Source: Osmia lignaria lignaria
Taxonomy: Eukaryota; Arthropoda; Insecta; Hymenoptera; Megachilidae
NCBI RefSeq assembly: GCF_051020975.1
Contig: NW_027478161.1
Coordinates: 6,262,001 to 6,326,000 of the forward strand
Length of the DNA: 64,000 nt
Direction of reading: 5' to 3'
The position numbers were made by a program, and so were the translations under genes. A model generated the notes under the pieces. It saw only the letters and a program-made list of their open reading frames with translations. It ran no database searches and was not told the origin of the DNA. Position 1 is the stretch's first letter, and each line of letters opens with the position of its first letter. Positions 11,301-25,069 of this stretch are shown here, piece after piece.

Positions 11301-12481
11301 GCCACGGTGTTTCTGTATCTCTATTATGTTGGTGCGGCTTCGGAACTTTTAAATATCTTGATATATCTCGAGAACTACGCATCTGTTCAAAAAATATCAT
11401 AGAACATAAAAAGTAGGAATCCTAATTTTCTACAAAAAAGGTCCCTTAACATTTTGCCGTAGCTCGCTTCGTTTCCGAGATATTTGCAGATTTATCTCAA
11501 GGGAAGGGGCCTGACGGACATATTTCCAGATATTTCTTCTTCTTGTTGTTCTTCTTCTGCACAGCTAAGCTGGAAGTGGCATTTGCAGCTCGCAATAGTG
11601 CGGAGTTATCTCAAAGAAAGGGGCCACGGTGTTTCTGTATCTCTATTATGTTGGTGCGGCTTCGGAACTTTTAAATATCTTGATATATCTCGAGAACTAC
11701 GCATCTGATCAAAAAATATCATTGAACATAAAAAGTAGGAAACTTAATTCTCTACAAAAAAGGTCTCTTAACGTTTTGCGATAGCTCGCTTCGTTTCCGA
11801 GATATTTGCAGATTTATCTCAAGGGAAGGGTCCTGACGGACATATTTCGAGATATTTCTTCTTCTTGTTGTTCTTCTTCTGCACAGCTAAACTGGAAGTG
11901 GCATTTCCAGCTCGCAATAGTGCAGAGTTATCCCAAAGAAAGGGGCCACGATGTTTCTGTATCTCTATTATGTTGGTGCGGCTTCGGAACTTTTAAATAT
12001 CTCGATATATCTCGAAAACTACGCTTCTGATCAAAAAATATCATAGAACATAAATTGTAGGAAACATAATTCTCTACAAAAAAGGTCTCTTAAGATTTTG
12101 CCATAGCTCGCTTCGTTTCCGAGATATTTGCAGATTTATCTCAAGGGAAGGGGCCTGACGGACATATTTCGAGATATTTCTTCTTCTTGTTGTTCTTCTT
12201 CAGCACAGCTAAGCTGGAAGTGGGATTTGCAGCTCGCAATAGTGCAGAGTTATCTCAAAGAAAGGGGCCACGGTGTTTCTGTATCTCTATTATGTTGGTG
12301 CGGCTTCGGAACTTTTAAATATCTTGATATATCTCGAGAACTACGCATCTGATCAAAAAATATCGTAGAACATAAAAAGTAGGAAACTTAATTCTCTACA
12401 AATAAGGTCTCTTAACATTTTGCCATAGCTCGCTTGGTTTCCGAGATATTTGCAGATTTATCTCAAGGGAAGGGGCCTGAG
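7976..12481 (+). repeat. Nested 7-mer pair in 28-mer copy 1, period 2253 bp
   Basis: 7976-10281 matches 10229-12534 at a shift of 2253 bp (seven monomers minus the 1-bp deletion shared by 8588 and 10841). Left edge: T at 7975 against G at 10228 (GATGGAC versus GAGGGAC). Right edge: A at 10282 against G at 12535. Two internal differences were seen: T at 8509 against C at 10762, and C at 9625 against T at 11878. Because both 28-mer copies show the same two differences, this 7-mer duplication is older than the 28-mer event. Confidence 0.9.
8588..8908 (+). repeat. 321-bp monomer with GGGGCCGACGG, founder marker
   Basis: The T of CCTGACGG is missing, giving GGGGCCGACGG. This breaks the open stretch and any branch-point-like CTGAC. 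The same deletion is found in monomers 10841, 17601, 19854, 26613 and 31441, always just downstream of a monomer with CGAAATATTTCTTATTC. It therefore arose once and was spread by higher-order duplications, making it a convenient lineage marker. Confidence 0.95.
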
Positions 12482-14059
12482 GGACATATTTCGAGATATT
12501 TCTTCTTCTTGTTGTTCTTCTTCTGCACAGCTAAGCTGGAAGTGGCATTTGCAGGTCGCAATAGTGCAGAGTTATCTCAAAGAAAGGGGCCACGGTGTTT
12601 CTGTATCTCTATTATGTTGGTGCGGCTTCGGAACTTTTAAATATCTTGATATATCTCGAGAACTACGCATCTGATCAAAAAATATCATAGAACATAAAAA
12701 GTAGGAAACTTAATTCTCTACAAAAAAGGTCTCGTAACATTTTGCCATAGCTCGCTTCGTTTCCGAGATATTTGCAGATTTATCTCAAGGGAAGGGGCCT
12801 GACGGACATATTTCGAGATATTTCTTCTTCTTGTTGTTCTTCTTCTGCACAGCTAAGCTGGAAGTGGCATTTGCAGCGCGCAATAGTGCAGAGTTATCTC
12901 AAAGAAAGGGGGCACGGTGTTTCTGTATCTCTATTATGTTAGTGCGGCTTCGGAACTTTTAAATATCTTGATATATCTCGAGAACTACGCATCTGGTCAA
13001 AAAATATCATAGAACATAAAAAGTAGGAATCCTAATTTTCTACAAAAAAGGTCTCTTAACATTTTGCCGTAGCTCGCTTCGTTTCCGAGATATTTGCAGA
13101 TTTATCTCAAGGGAAGGGGCCTGACGGACATATTTCCAGATATTTCTTCTTCTTGTTGTTCTTCTTCTGCACAGCTAAGCTGGAAGTGGCATTTGCAGCT
13201 GGCAATAGTGCAGAGTTATCTCAAAGAAAGGGGCCACGGTGTTTCTGTATCTCTATTATGTTGGTGCGGCTTCGGAACTTTTAAATATCTCGATATATCT
13301 CGAAAACTACGCTTCTGATCAAAAAATATCAGAGAACGTAAATTGTAGGAAACATAATTCTCTACAAAAAAGGTCTCTTAAGATTTTGCCATAGTTCGCT
13401 TCGTTTCCGAGATATTTGCAGATTTATCTCAAGGGAAGGGGCCTGACGGACATATTTCGAGATATTTCTTCTTCTTGTTGTTCTTCTTCTGCACAGCTAA
13501 GCTGGAAGTGGCATTTGCAGCTCGCAATAGTGCAGAGTTATCTCAAAGAAAGGGGCCACGGTGTTTCTGTATCTCTATTATGTTGGTGCGGCTTCGGAAC
13601 TTTTAAATATCTTGATATATCTCTAGAACTACGCATCTGATCAAAAAATATCGTAGAACATAAAAAGTAGGAAACTTAATTCCCTACAAATAAGGTCTCT
13701 TAACATTTTGCCATAGCTCGCTTGGTTTCCGAGATATTTGCAGATATATCTCAAGGGAAGGGGCCTGACGGACATATTTCGAGATATTTCTTCTTCTTGT
13801 TGTTCTTCTTCTGCACAGCTAAACTGGAAGTGGCATTTCCAACTCGCAATAGTGCAGAGTTATCCCAAAGAAAGGGGCCACGATGTTTCTGTATCTCTAT
13901 TATGTTGGTGCGGCTTCGGAACTTTTAAATATCTCGATATTCCTCGAAAACTACGCATCTGATCAAAAAATATCATAGAACATAAGAAGTAGGAAACTTA
14001 ATTCTCTACAAAAAAGGTCTCTTAACATTTTCCCATAGCTGGCATCGTTTCCGAGATAT

Positions 14060-14380
14060 TTGCAGATTTAGCTCAAGGGAAGGGGCCTGACGACATATTC
14101 CGAGATATTTCTTCTTCTTGTTGTTCCTCTTCTGCACAGCTAAGCTGGAAGTGGCATTTGCAGGTCGCAATAGTGCAGAGTTATCTCAAAGAAAGGGGCC
14201 ACGGTGTTTCTGTATCTCTATTATGTTGGTGCGGCTTCGGAACTTTTAAATATCTCGATATATCTCGAAAACTACGCTTCTGATCAAAAAATATCAGAGA
14301 ACGTAAATTGTAGGAAACATAATTCTCTACAAAAAAGGTCTCTTAACATTTTGCCATAGCCCGCTTCGTTTCCGAGAGAT
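14060..14380 (+). repeat. 321-bp monomer with CCTGACGACAT and GATTTAGCTC
   Basis: One G of GACGGACAT is missing. The monomer also carries GATTTAGCTCAAGG, ATTCCGAG and TTGTTCCTCTTC, and is preceded by TTTTCCCATAGCTGGCATCG. The same combination occurs at 23073 (copy 2 of the 28-mer) and at 25326, just past the end of that duplication, so the segment was also moved separately from the 28-mer event. Confidence 0.93.
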
Positions 14381-16056
14381 TTGCAGATTTATCTCCAGGG
14401 AAGGGGCCTGACGGACATATTTCTAGATATTTCTTGTTCTTGTTGTTCTTCTTCTGCACAGCTAAGCTGGAAGTGGCATTTGCAGCTCGCAATAGTGCAG
14501 AGTTATCTCAAAGAAAGGGGCCACGGTGTTTCTGTATCTCTATTATGTTGGTGCGGCTTGGGAACTTTTAAATATCTTGATATATCTCGAGAACTACGCA
14601 TCTGATCAAAAAATATGGTAGAACATAAAAAGTAGGAAACTTAATTCTCTACAAATAAGGTCTCTTAACATTTTGCCATAGCTCGCTTGGTTTCCGAGAT
14701 ATTTGCAGATTTATCTCAAGGGAAGGGGCCTGAGGGACATATTTCGAGATATTTCTTCTTCTTGTTGTTCTTCTTCTGCACAGCTAAGCTGGAAGTGGCA
14801 TTTGCAGCTCGCAATAGTGCAGAGTTACCTCAAAGAAAGGGGCCACGGTGTTTCTGTATCTCTATTATGTTGGTGCCGCTTCGGAACTTTTAAATATCTG
14901 GGTATATCTCGAGAACTACGCATCTGATCAAAAAATATCATAGAACATAAAAAGTAGGAGACATAATTCTCTACAAAAAAGGTCTCCTAACATTTTGCCA
15001 TAGCTCGCTTCGTTTCCGATATATTTGCAGATTTATCTCAAGGGAAGGGTCCTGATGGACATATTTCGAGATATTTCTTCTTCTTGTTGTTCTTCTTCTG
15101 CACAGCTAAGCTGGAAGTGGCATTTGCAGCTCGCAATAGTGCAGAGTTATCTCAAAGAAAGGGGCCACGGTGTTTCTGTATCTCTATTATGTTGGTGCGG
15201 CTTGGGAACTTTTAAATATCTTGATATATCTCGAGAACTACGCATCTGAACAAAAAATATCGTAGAACATAAAAAGTAGGAAACTTAATTCTCTACAAAT
15301 AAGGTCTCTTAACATTTTGCCATAGCTCGCTTGGTTTCCGAGATATTTGCAGATTTATCTCAAGGGAAGGGGCCTGAGGGACATATTTCGAGATATTTCT
15401 TCTTCTTGTTGTTCTTCTTCTGCACAGCTAAGCTGGAAGTGGCATTTGCAGCTCGCAATAGTGCAGAGTTACCTCAAAGAAAGGGGCCACGGTGTTTCTG
15501 TATCTCTATTATGTTGGTGCCGCTTCGGAACTTTTAAATATCTGGGTATATCTCGAGAACTACGCATCTGATCAAAAAATATCATAGAACATAAAAAGTA
15601 GGAAACTTAATTCTCTACAAAAAAGGTCTCTTAACATTTTGCCATAGCTCGCTTCGTTTCCGAGATATTTGCAGATTTATCTCAAGGGAAGGGGCCTGAC
15701 GGACATATTTCGAGATATTTCTTCTTCTTGTTGTTCTTCTTCTGCACAGCTAAGCTGGAAGCGGCATTTGCAGCTCGCAGTAGTGCAGAGTTATCTCAAA
15801 GAAAGGGGCCACGGTGTTTCTGTATCTCTATTATGTTGGTGCGGCTTCGGAACTTTTAAATATCTTGCTATATCTCGAGAACTACGCATCTGATCAAAAA
15901 ATATCATAGAACATAAAAAGTAGGAAACTTAATTCTCTACAAAAAAGGTCTCTTAACATTTTGCCATAGCTCGCTTCGTTTCCGAGATATTTGCAGATTT
16001 ATCTCAAGGGAAGGGGCCTGACGGACATATTTCGAGATATTTCTTCTTCTTGTTGC

Positions 16057-19000
16057 TCTTCTTCTGCACAGCTAAACTGGAAGTGGCATTTCCAGCTCGC
16101 AATCGTGCAGAGTTATCTCAAAGAAAGGGGCCACGGTGTTTCTGTATCTCTATTATGTTGGGGCGGCTTCGGAACTTTTAAATATCTTGATATATCTCGA
16201 GAACTACGCCTCTGATCGAAAAATATCATAGAACATAAAAAGTAGGAAACCTAATTTTCTACAAAAAAGGTCTCTTAACATTTTGCCGTAGCTCGCTTCG
16301 TTTCCGAGATATTTGCAGATTTATCTCAAGGGAAGGGGCCTGACGGACATATTTCGAAATATTTCTTATTCTTGTTGTTCTTCTTCTGCACAGCTAAGCT
16401 GGAAGTGGCATTTGCAGCTCGCAATATTGCAGAGTTATCTCAAAGAAAGGGGCCACGGTGTTTCTGTATCTCTATTATGTTGGTGCGGCTTCGGAACTTT
16501 TAAATATCTTGATATATCTCGAGAACTAGGCATCTGATCAAAAAATATCATAGAACATAAAAAGTAGGAAACTTAATTCTCTACAAAAAAGGTCTCTTAT
16601 CATTTTGCCATAGCTCTCTTCGTTTCCGAGATATTTGCAGATTTATCTCAAGGGAAGGGGCCTGACGGACATATTTTGAGATATTTCTTCTTCTTGTTGT
16701 TCTTCTTCTGCACAGCTAAGCTGGAAGTGGCATTTGCAGCTCGCAATAGTGCAGAGTTATCTCAAAGAAAGGGGCCACGGTGTTTCTGTATCTCTATTAT
16801 GTTGGTGCGGCTTCGGAACTTTTAAATATCTTGATATATCTCGAGAACTACGCATCTGATCAAAAAATATCATAGAACATAAATTGTAGGAAACATAATT
16901 CTGTACAAAAAAGGTCTCTTAACATTTTGCCATACCTCGCTTCGTTTCCGAGATATTTGCAGATTTATCTCAAGGGAAGGGTCCTGATGGACATATTTCG
17001 AGATATTTCTTCTTCTTGTTGTTCTTCTTCTGCACAGCTAAACTGGAAGTGGCATTTCCAGCTCGCAATCGTGCAGAGTTATCTCAAAGAAAGGGGCCAC
17101 GGTGTTTCTGTATCTCTATTATGTTGGGGCGGCTTCGGAACTTTTAAATATCTTGATATATCTCGAGAACTACGCCTCTGATCGAAAAATATCATAGAAC
17201 ATAAAAAGTAGGAAACCTAATTTTCTACAAAAAAGGTCTCTTAACATTTTGCCGTAGCTCGCTTCGTTTCCGAGATATTTGCAGATTTATCTCAAGGGAA
17301 GGGGCCTGACGGACATATTTCGAAATATTTCTTATTCTTGTTGTTCTTCTTCTGCACAGCTAAACTGGAAGTGGCATTTCCAGCTCGCAATCGTGCAGAG
17401 TAATCTCAAAGAAAGGGGCCACGGTGTTTCTGTATCTCTATTATGTTGGTGCGGCTTCGGAACTTTTAAATATCTTGATATATCTCGAGAACTACGCCTC
17501 TGATCGAAAAATATCATAGAATATAAAAAGTAGGAAACTTAATTCTCTACAAGAAAGGTCTCTTAACATTTTGCCATAGCTCGCTTCGTTTCCGAGATAT
17601 TTGCAGATTTATCTCAAGGGAAGGGGCCGACGGACATATTTCGAGATATTTCTTCTTCTTGTTGTTCTTCTTCTGCACAGCTAAGCTGGAAGTGGCATTT
17701 GCAGCTCGCAATTGTGCAGAGTTATCTCAAAGAAAGGGGCCACGGTGTTTCTGTATCTCTATTATGTTGGTGCGGCTTCGGAACTTTTAAATATCTTGAT
17801 ATATCTCGAGAACTACGCATCTGATCAAAAAATATCATAGAACATGAAAAGTAGGAAACTTAATTCTCTACAAAAAAGGTCTCTTAACATTTTGCCATAG
17901 CTCGCTTCGTTTCCGAGATATTTGCAGATTTATCTCAAGGGAAGGGGCCTGACGGACATATTTCGAGATATTTCTTCTTCTTGTTGTTCTTCTTCTGCAC
18001 AGCTAAGCTGGAAGTGCCATTTGCAGCGCGCAATAGTGCAGAGTTATCTCAAAGAAAGGGGCCACGGTGTTTCTGTATCTCTATTATGTTGGTGCGGCTT
18101 CGGAACTTTTAAATATCTTGATATATCTCGAGAACTACGCATCTGTTCAAAAAATATCATAGAACATAAAAAGTAGGAATCCTAATTTTCTACAAAAAAG
18201 GTCCCTTAACATTTTGCCGTAGCTCGCTTCGTTTCCGAGATATTTGCAGATTTATCTCAAGGGAAGGGGCCTGACGGACATATTTCCAGATATTTCTTCT
18301 TCTTGTTGTTCTTCTTCTGCACAGCTAAGCTGGAAGTGGCATTTGCAGCTCGCAATAGTGCGGAGTTATCTCAAAGAAAGGGGCCACGGTGTTTCTGTAT
18401 CTCTATTATGTTGGTGCGGCTTCGGAACTTTTAAATATCTTGATATATCTCGAGAACTACGCATCTGATCAAAAAATATCATTGAACATAAAAAGTAGGA
18501 AACTTAATTCTCTACAAAAAAGGTCTCTTAACGTTTTGCGATAGCTCGCTTCGTTTCCGAGATATTTGCAGATTTATCTCAAGGGAAGGGTCCTGACGGA
18601 CATATTTCGAGATATTTCTTCTTCTTGTTGTTCTTCTCCTGCACAGCTAAACTGGAAGTGGCATTTCCAGCTCGCAATAGTGCAGAGTTATCCCAAAGAA
18701 AGGGGCCACGATGTTTCTGTATCTCTATTATGTTGGTGCGGCTTCGGAACTTTTAAATATCTCGATATATCTCGAAAACTACGCTTCTGATCAAAAAATA
18801 TCATAGAACATAAATTGTAGGAAACATAATTCTCTACAAAAAAGGTCTCTTAAGATTTTGCCATAGCTCGCTTCGTTTCCGAGATATTTGCAGATTTATC
18901 TCAAGGGAAGGGGCCTGACGGACATATTTCGAGATATTTCTTCTTCTTGTTGTTCTTCTTCAGCACAGCTAAGCTGGAAGTGGGATTTGCAGCTCGCAAT

Positions 19001-22000
19001 AGTGCAGAGTTATCTCAAAGAAAGGGGCCACGGTGTTTCTGTATCTCTATTATGTTGGTGCGGCTTCGGAACTTTTAAATATCTTGATATATCTCGAGAA
19101 CTACGCATCTGATCAAAAAATATCGTAGAACATAAAAAGTAGGAAACTTAATTCTCTACAAATAAGGTCTCTTAACATTTTGCCATAGCTCGCTTGGTTT
19201 CCGAGATATTTGCAGATTTATCTCAAGGGAAGGGGCCTGAGGGACATATTTCGAGATATTTCTTCTTCTTGTTGTTCTTCTTCTGCACAGCTAAACTGGA
19301 AGTGGCATTTCCAGCTCGCAATCGTGCAGAGTTATCTCAAAGAAAGGGGCCACGGTGTTTCTGTATCTCTATTATGTTGGGGCGGCTTCGGAACTTTTAA
19401 ATATCTTGATATATCTCGAGAACTACGCCTCTGATCGAAAAATATCATAGAACATAAAAAGTAGGAAACCTAATTTTCTACAAAAAAGGTCTCTTAACAT
19501 TTTGCCGTAGCTCGCTTCGTTTCCGAGATATTTGCAGATTTATCTCAAGGGAAGGGGCCTGACGGACATATTTCGAAATATTTCTTATTCTTGTTGTTCT
19601 TCTTCTGCACAGCTAAACTGGAAGTGGCATTTCCAGCTCGCAATCGTGCAGAGTAATCTCAAAGAAAGGGGCCACGGTGTTTCTGTATCTCTATTATGTT
19701 GGTGCGGCTTCGGAACTTTTAAATATCTTGATATATCTCGAGAACTACGCCTCTGATCGAAAAATATCATAGAACATAAAAAGTAGGAAACTTAATTCTC
19801 TACAAGAAAGGTCTCTTAACATTTTGCCATAGCTCGCTTCGTTTCCGAGATATTTGCAGATTTATCTCAAGGGAAGGGGCCGACGGACATATTTCGAGAT
19901 ATTTCTTCTTCTTGTTGTTCTTCTTCTGCACAGCTAAGCTGGAAGTGGCATTTGCAGCTCGCAATTGTGCAGAGTTATCTCAAAGAAAGGGGCCACGGTG
20001 TTTCTGTATCTCTATTATGTTGGTGCGGCTTCGGAACTTTTAAATATCTTGATATATCTCGAGAACTACGCATCTGATCAAAAAATATCATAGAACATGA
20101 AAAGTAGGAAACTTAATTCTCTACAAAAAAGGTCTCTTAACATTTTGCCATAGCTCGCTTCGTTTCCGAGATATTTGCAGATTTATCTCAAGGGAAGGGG
20201 CCTGACGGACATATTTCGAGATATTTCTTCTTCTTGTTGTTCTTCTTCTGCACAGCTAAGCTGGAAGTGCCATTTGCAGCGCGCAATAGTGCAGAGTTAT
20301 CTCAAAGAAAGGGGCCACGGTGTTTCTGTATCTCTATTATGTTGGTGCGGCTTCGGAACTTTTAAATATCTTGATATATCTCGAGAACTACGCATCTGTT
20401 CAAAAAATATCATAGAACATAAAAAGTAGGAATCCTAATTTTCTACAAAAAAGGTCCCTTAACATTTTGCCGTAGCTCGCTTCGTTTCCGAGATATTTGC
20501 AGATTTATCTCAAGGGAAGGGGCCTGACGGACATATTTCCAGATATTTCTTCTTCTTGTTGTTCTTCTTCTGCACAGCTAAGCTGGAAGTGGCATTTGCA
20601 GCTCGCAATAGTGCGGAGTTATCTCAAAGAAAGGGGCCACGGTGTTTCTGTATCTCTATTATGTTGGTGCGGCTTCGGAACTTTTAAATATCTTGATATA
20701 TCTCGAGAACTACGCATCTGATCAAAAAATATCATTGAACATAAAAAGTAGGAAACTTAATTCTCTACAAAAAAGGTCTCTTAACGTTTTGCGATAGCTC
20801 GCTTCGTTTCCGAGATATTTGCAGATTTATCTCAAGGGAAGGGTCCTGACGGACATATTTCGAGATATTTCTTCTTCTTGTTGTTCTTCTTCTGCACAGC
20901 TAAACTGGAAGTGGCATTTCCAGCTCGCAATAGTGCAGAGTTATCCCAAAGAAAGGGGCCACGATGTTTCTGTATCTCTATTATGTTGGTGCGGCTTCGG
21001 AACTTTTAAATATCTCGATATATCTCGAAAACTACGCTTCTGATCAAAAAATATCATAGAACATAAATTGTAGGAAACATAATTCTCTACAAAAAAGGTC
21101 TCTTAAGATTTTGCCATAGCTCGCTTCGTTTCCGAGATATTTGCAGATTTATCTCAAGGGAAGGGGCCTGACGGACATATTTCGAGATATTTCTTCTTCT
21201 TGTTGTTCTTCTTCAGCACAGCTAAGCTGGAAGTGGGATTTGCAGCTCGCAATAGTGCAGAGTTATCTCAAAGAAAGGGGCCACGGTGTTTCTGTATCTC
21301 TATTATGTTGGTGCGGCTTCGGAACTTTTAAATATCTTGATATATCTCGAGAACTACGCATCTGATCAAAAAATATCGTAGAACATAAAAAGTAGGAAAC
21401 TTAATTCTCTACAAATAAGGTCTCTTAACATTTTGCCATAGCTCGCTTGGTTTCCGAGATATTTGCAGATTTATCTCAAGGGAAGGGGCCTGAGGGACAT
21501 ATTTCGAGATATTTCTTCTTCTTGTTGTTCTTCTTCTGCACAGCTAAGCTGGAAGTGGCATTTGCAGGTCGCAATAGTGCAGAGTTATCTCAAAGAAAGG
21601 GGCCACGGTGTTTCTGTATCTCTATTATGTTGGTGCGGCTTCGGAACTTTTAAATATCTTGATATATCTCGAGAACTACGCATCTGATCAAAAAATATCA
21701 TAGAACATAAAAAGTAGGAAACTTAATTCTCTACAAAAAAGGTCTCGTAACATTTTGCCATAGCTCGCTTCGTTTCCGAGATATTTGCAGATTTATCTCA
21801 AGGGAAGGGGCCTGACGGACATATTTCGAGATATTTCTTCTTCTTGTTGTTCTTCTTCTGCACAGCTAAGCTGGAAGTGGCATTTGCAGCGCGCAATAGT
21901 GCAGAGTTATCTCAAAGAAAGGGGGCACGGTGTTTCTGTATCTCTATTATGTTAGTGCGGCTTCGGAACTTTTAAATATCTTGATATATCTCGAGAACTA

Positions 22001-25000
22001 CGCATCTGGTCAAAAAATATCATAGAACATAAAAAGTAGGAATCCTAATTTTCTACAAAAAAGGTCTCTTAACATTTTGCCGTAGCTCGCTTCGTTTCCG
22101 AGATATTTGCAGATTTATCTCAAGGGAAGGGGCCTGACGGACATATTTCCAGATATTTCTTCTTCTTGTTGTTCTTCTTCTGCACAGCTAAGCTGGAAGT
22201 GGCATTTGCAGCTGGCAATAGTGCAGAGTTATCTCAAAGAAAGGGGCCACGGTGTTTCTGTATCTCTATTATGTTGGTGCGGCTTCGGAACTTTTAAATA
22301 TCTCGATATATCTCGAAAACTACGCTTCTGATCAAAAAATATCAGAGAACGTAAATTGTAGGAAACATAATTCTCTACAAAAAAGGTCTCTTAAGATTTT
22401 GCCATAGTTCGCTTCGTTTCCGAGATATTTGCAGATTTATCTCAAGGGAAGGGGCCTGACGGACATATTTCGAGATATTTCTTCTTCTTGTTGTTCTTCT
22501 TCTGCACAGCTAAGCTGGAAGTGGCATTTGCAGCTCGCAATAGTGCAGAGTTATCTCAAAGAAAGGGGCCACGGTGTTTCTGTATCTCTATTATGTTGGT
22601 GCGGCTTCGGAACTTTTAAATATCTTGATATATCTCTAGAACTACGCATCTGATCAAAAAATATCGTAGAACATAAAAAGTAGGAAACTTAATTCCCTAC
22701 AAATAAGGTCTCTTAACATTTTGCCATAGTTCGCTTGGTTTCCGAGATATTTGCAGATATATCTCAAGGGAAGGGGCCTGACGGACATATTTCGAGATAT
22801 TTCTTCTTCTTGTTGTTCTTCTTCTGCACAGCTAAACTGGAAGTGGCATTTCCAACTCGCAATAGTGCAGAGTTATCCCAAAGAAAGGGGCCACGATGTT
22901 TCTGTATCTCTATTATGTTGGTGCGGCTTCGGAACTTTTAAATATCTCGATATTCCTCGAAAACTACGCATCTGATCAAAAAATATCATAGAACATAAGA
23001 AGTAGGAAACTTAATTCTCTACAAAAAAGGTCTCTTAACATTTTCCCATAGCTGGCATCGTTTCCGAGATATTTGCAGATTTAGCTCAAGGGAAGGGGCC
23101 TGACGACATATTCCGAGATATTTCTTCTTCTTGTTGTTCCTCTTCTGCACAGCTAAGCTGGAAGTGGCATTTGCAGGTCGCAATAGTGCAGAGTTATCTC
23201 AAAGAAAGGGGCCACGGTGTTTCTGTATCTCTATTATGTTGGTGCGGCTTCGGAACTTTTAAATATCTCGATATATCTCGAAAACTACGCTTCTGATCAA
23301 AAAATATCAGAGAACGTAAATTGTAGGAAACATAATTCTCTACAAAAAAGGTCTCTTAACATTTTGCCATAGCCCGCTTCGTTTCCGAGAGATTTGCAGA
23401 TTTATCTCCAGGGAAGGGGCCTGACGGACATATTTCTAGATATTTCTTGTTCTTGTTGTTCTTCTTCTGCACAGCTAAGCTGGAAGTGGCATTTGCAGCT
23501 CGCAATAGTGCAGAGTTATCTCAAAGAAAGGGGCCACGGTGTTTCTGTATCTCTATTATGTTGGTGCGGCTTGGGAACTTTTAAATATCTTGATATATCT
23601 CGAGAACTACGCATCTGATCAAAAAATATGGTAGAACATAAAAAGTAGGAAACTTAATTCTCTACAAATAAGGTCTCTTAACATTTTGCCATAGCTCGCT
23701 TGGTTTCCGAGATATTTGCAGATTTATCTCAAGGGAAGGGGCCTGAGGGACATATTTCGAGATATTTCTTCTTCTTGTTGTTCTTCTTCTGCACAGCTAA
23801 GCTGGAAGTGGCATTTGCAGCTCGCAATAGTGCAGAGTTACCTCAAAGAAAGGGGCCACGGTGTTTCTGTATCTCTATTATGTTGGTGCCGCTTCGGAAC
23901 TTTTAAATATCTGGGTATATCTCGAGAACTACGCATCTGATCAAAAAATATCATAGAACATAAAAAGTAGGAGACATAATTCTCTACAAAAAAGGTCTCC
24001 TAACATTTTGCCATAGCTCGCTTCGTTTCCGATATATTTGCAGATTTATCTCAAGGGAAGGGTCCTGATGGACATATTTCGAGATATTTCTTCTTCTTGT
24101 TGTTCTTCTTCTGCACAGCTAAGCTGGAAGTGGCATTTGCAGCTCGCAATAGTGCAGAGTTATCTCAAAGAAAGGGGCCACGGTGTTTCTGTATCTCTAT
24201 TATGTTGGTGCGGCTTGGGAACTTTTAAATATCTTGATATATCTCGAGAACTACGCATCTGAACAAAAAATATCGTAGAACATAAAAAGTAGGAAACTTA
24301 ATTCTCTACAAATAAGGTCTCTTAACATTTTGCCATAGCTCGCTTGGTTTCCGAGATATTTGCAGATTTATCTCAAGGGAAGGGGCCTGAGGGACATATT
24401 TCGAGATATTTCTTCTTCTTGTTGTTCTTCTTCTGCACAGCTAAGCTGGAAGTGGCATTTGCAGCTCGCAATAGTGCAGAGTTACCTCAAAGAAAGGGGC
24501 CACGGTGTTTCTGTATCTCTATTATGTTGGTGCCGCTTCGGAACTTTTAAATATCTGGGTATATCTCGAGAACTACGCATCTGATCAAAAAATATCATAG
24601 AACATAAAAAGTAGGAAACTTAATTCTCTACAAAAAAGGTCTCTTAACATTTTGCCATAGCTCGCTTCGTTTCCGAGATATTTGCAGATTTATCTCAAGG
24701 GAAGGGGCCTGACGGACATATTTCGAGATATTTCTTCTTCTTGTTGTTCTTCTTCTGCACAGCTAAGCTGGAAGCGGCATTTGCAGCTCGCAGTAGTGCA
24801 GAGTTATCTCAAAGAAAGGGGCCACGGTGTTTCTGTATCTCTATTATGTTGGTGCGGCTTCGGAACTTTTAAATATCTTGCTATATCTCGAGAACTACGC
24901 ATCTGATCAAAAAATATCATAGAACATAAAAAGTAGGAAACTTAATTCTCTACAAAAAAGGTCTCTTAACATTTTGCCATAGCTCGCTTCGTTTCCGAGA

Positions 25001-25069
25001 TATTTGCAGATTTATCTCAAGGGAAGGGGCCTGACGGACATATTTCGAGATATTTCTTCTTCTTGTTGC
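16057..25069 (+). repeat. 28-mer higher-order unit, copy 2 (9013 bp)
   Basis: Second copy directly abutting the first. Its similarity to copy 1 ends at 25089, where TAAGCTGG replaces TAAACTGG (16076). I noticed only two internal differences over 9 kb: CTGTACAAA near 16903 for CTCTACAAA, and CATAGTTCGC near 22730 for CATAGCTCGC; more may exist. Such near identity implies a recent duplication, strong conversion, or a duplicated haplotype in the assembly. It includes its own nested 7-mer pair and three 321-bp monomers at 17601, 19854 and 23073. Confidence 0.92.
16989..21494 (+). repeat. Nested 7-mer pair in 28-mer copy 2, period 2253 bp
   Basis: This is the 9013-bp-shifted counterpart of the pair at 7976-12481: copies 16989-19241 and 19242-21494. 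It retains GAATATAAAA in the first copy (near 17518) against GAACATAAAA in the second (near 19771), and TTCTCCTGC against TTCTTCTGC, the same pair of differences as upstream. Confidence 0.9.

Larger units (their letters stand above)
7044..16056 (+). repeat. 28-mer higher-order unit, copy 1 (9013 bp)
   Basis: Twenty-eight monomers that recur immediately downstream. 7044-16075 matches 16057-25088 at a shift of 9013 bp. The period is 28 x 322 minus 3 because the unit contains three 321-bp monomers (8588, 10841, 14060). Left edge: T at 7043 against C at 16056 in TTGTTGYTCTTC. The unit contains many private markers: TTCCAGATATT, CCTGAGGGACA, GAAGTGCCATTTGCAGCGCG, GAAGTGGGATTTG, TTTCCCATAGCTGGCATCG, GCTATATCTCGAG. 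It begins inside a monomer, as expected for crossing-over between arrays. Confidence 0.92.
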
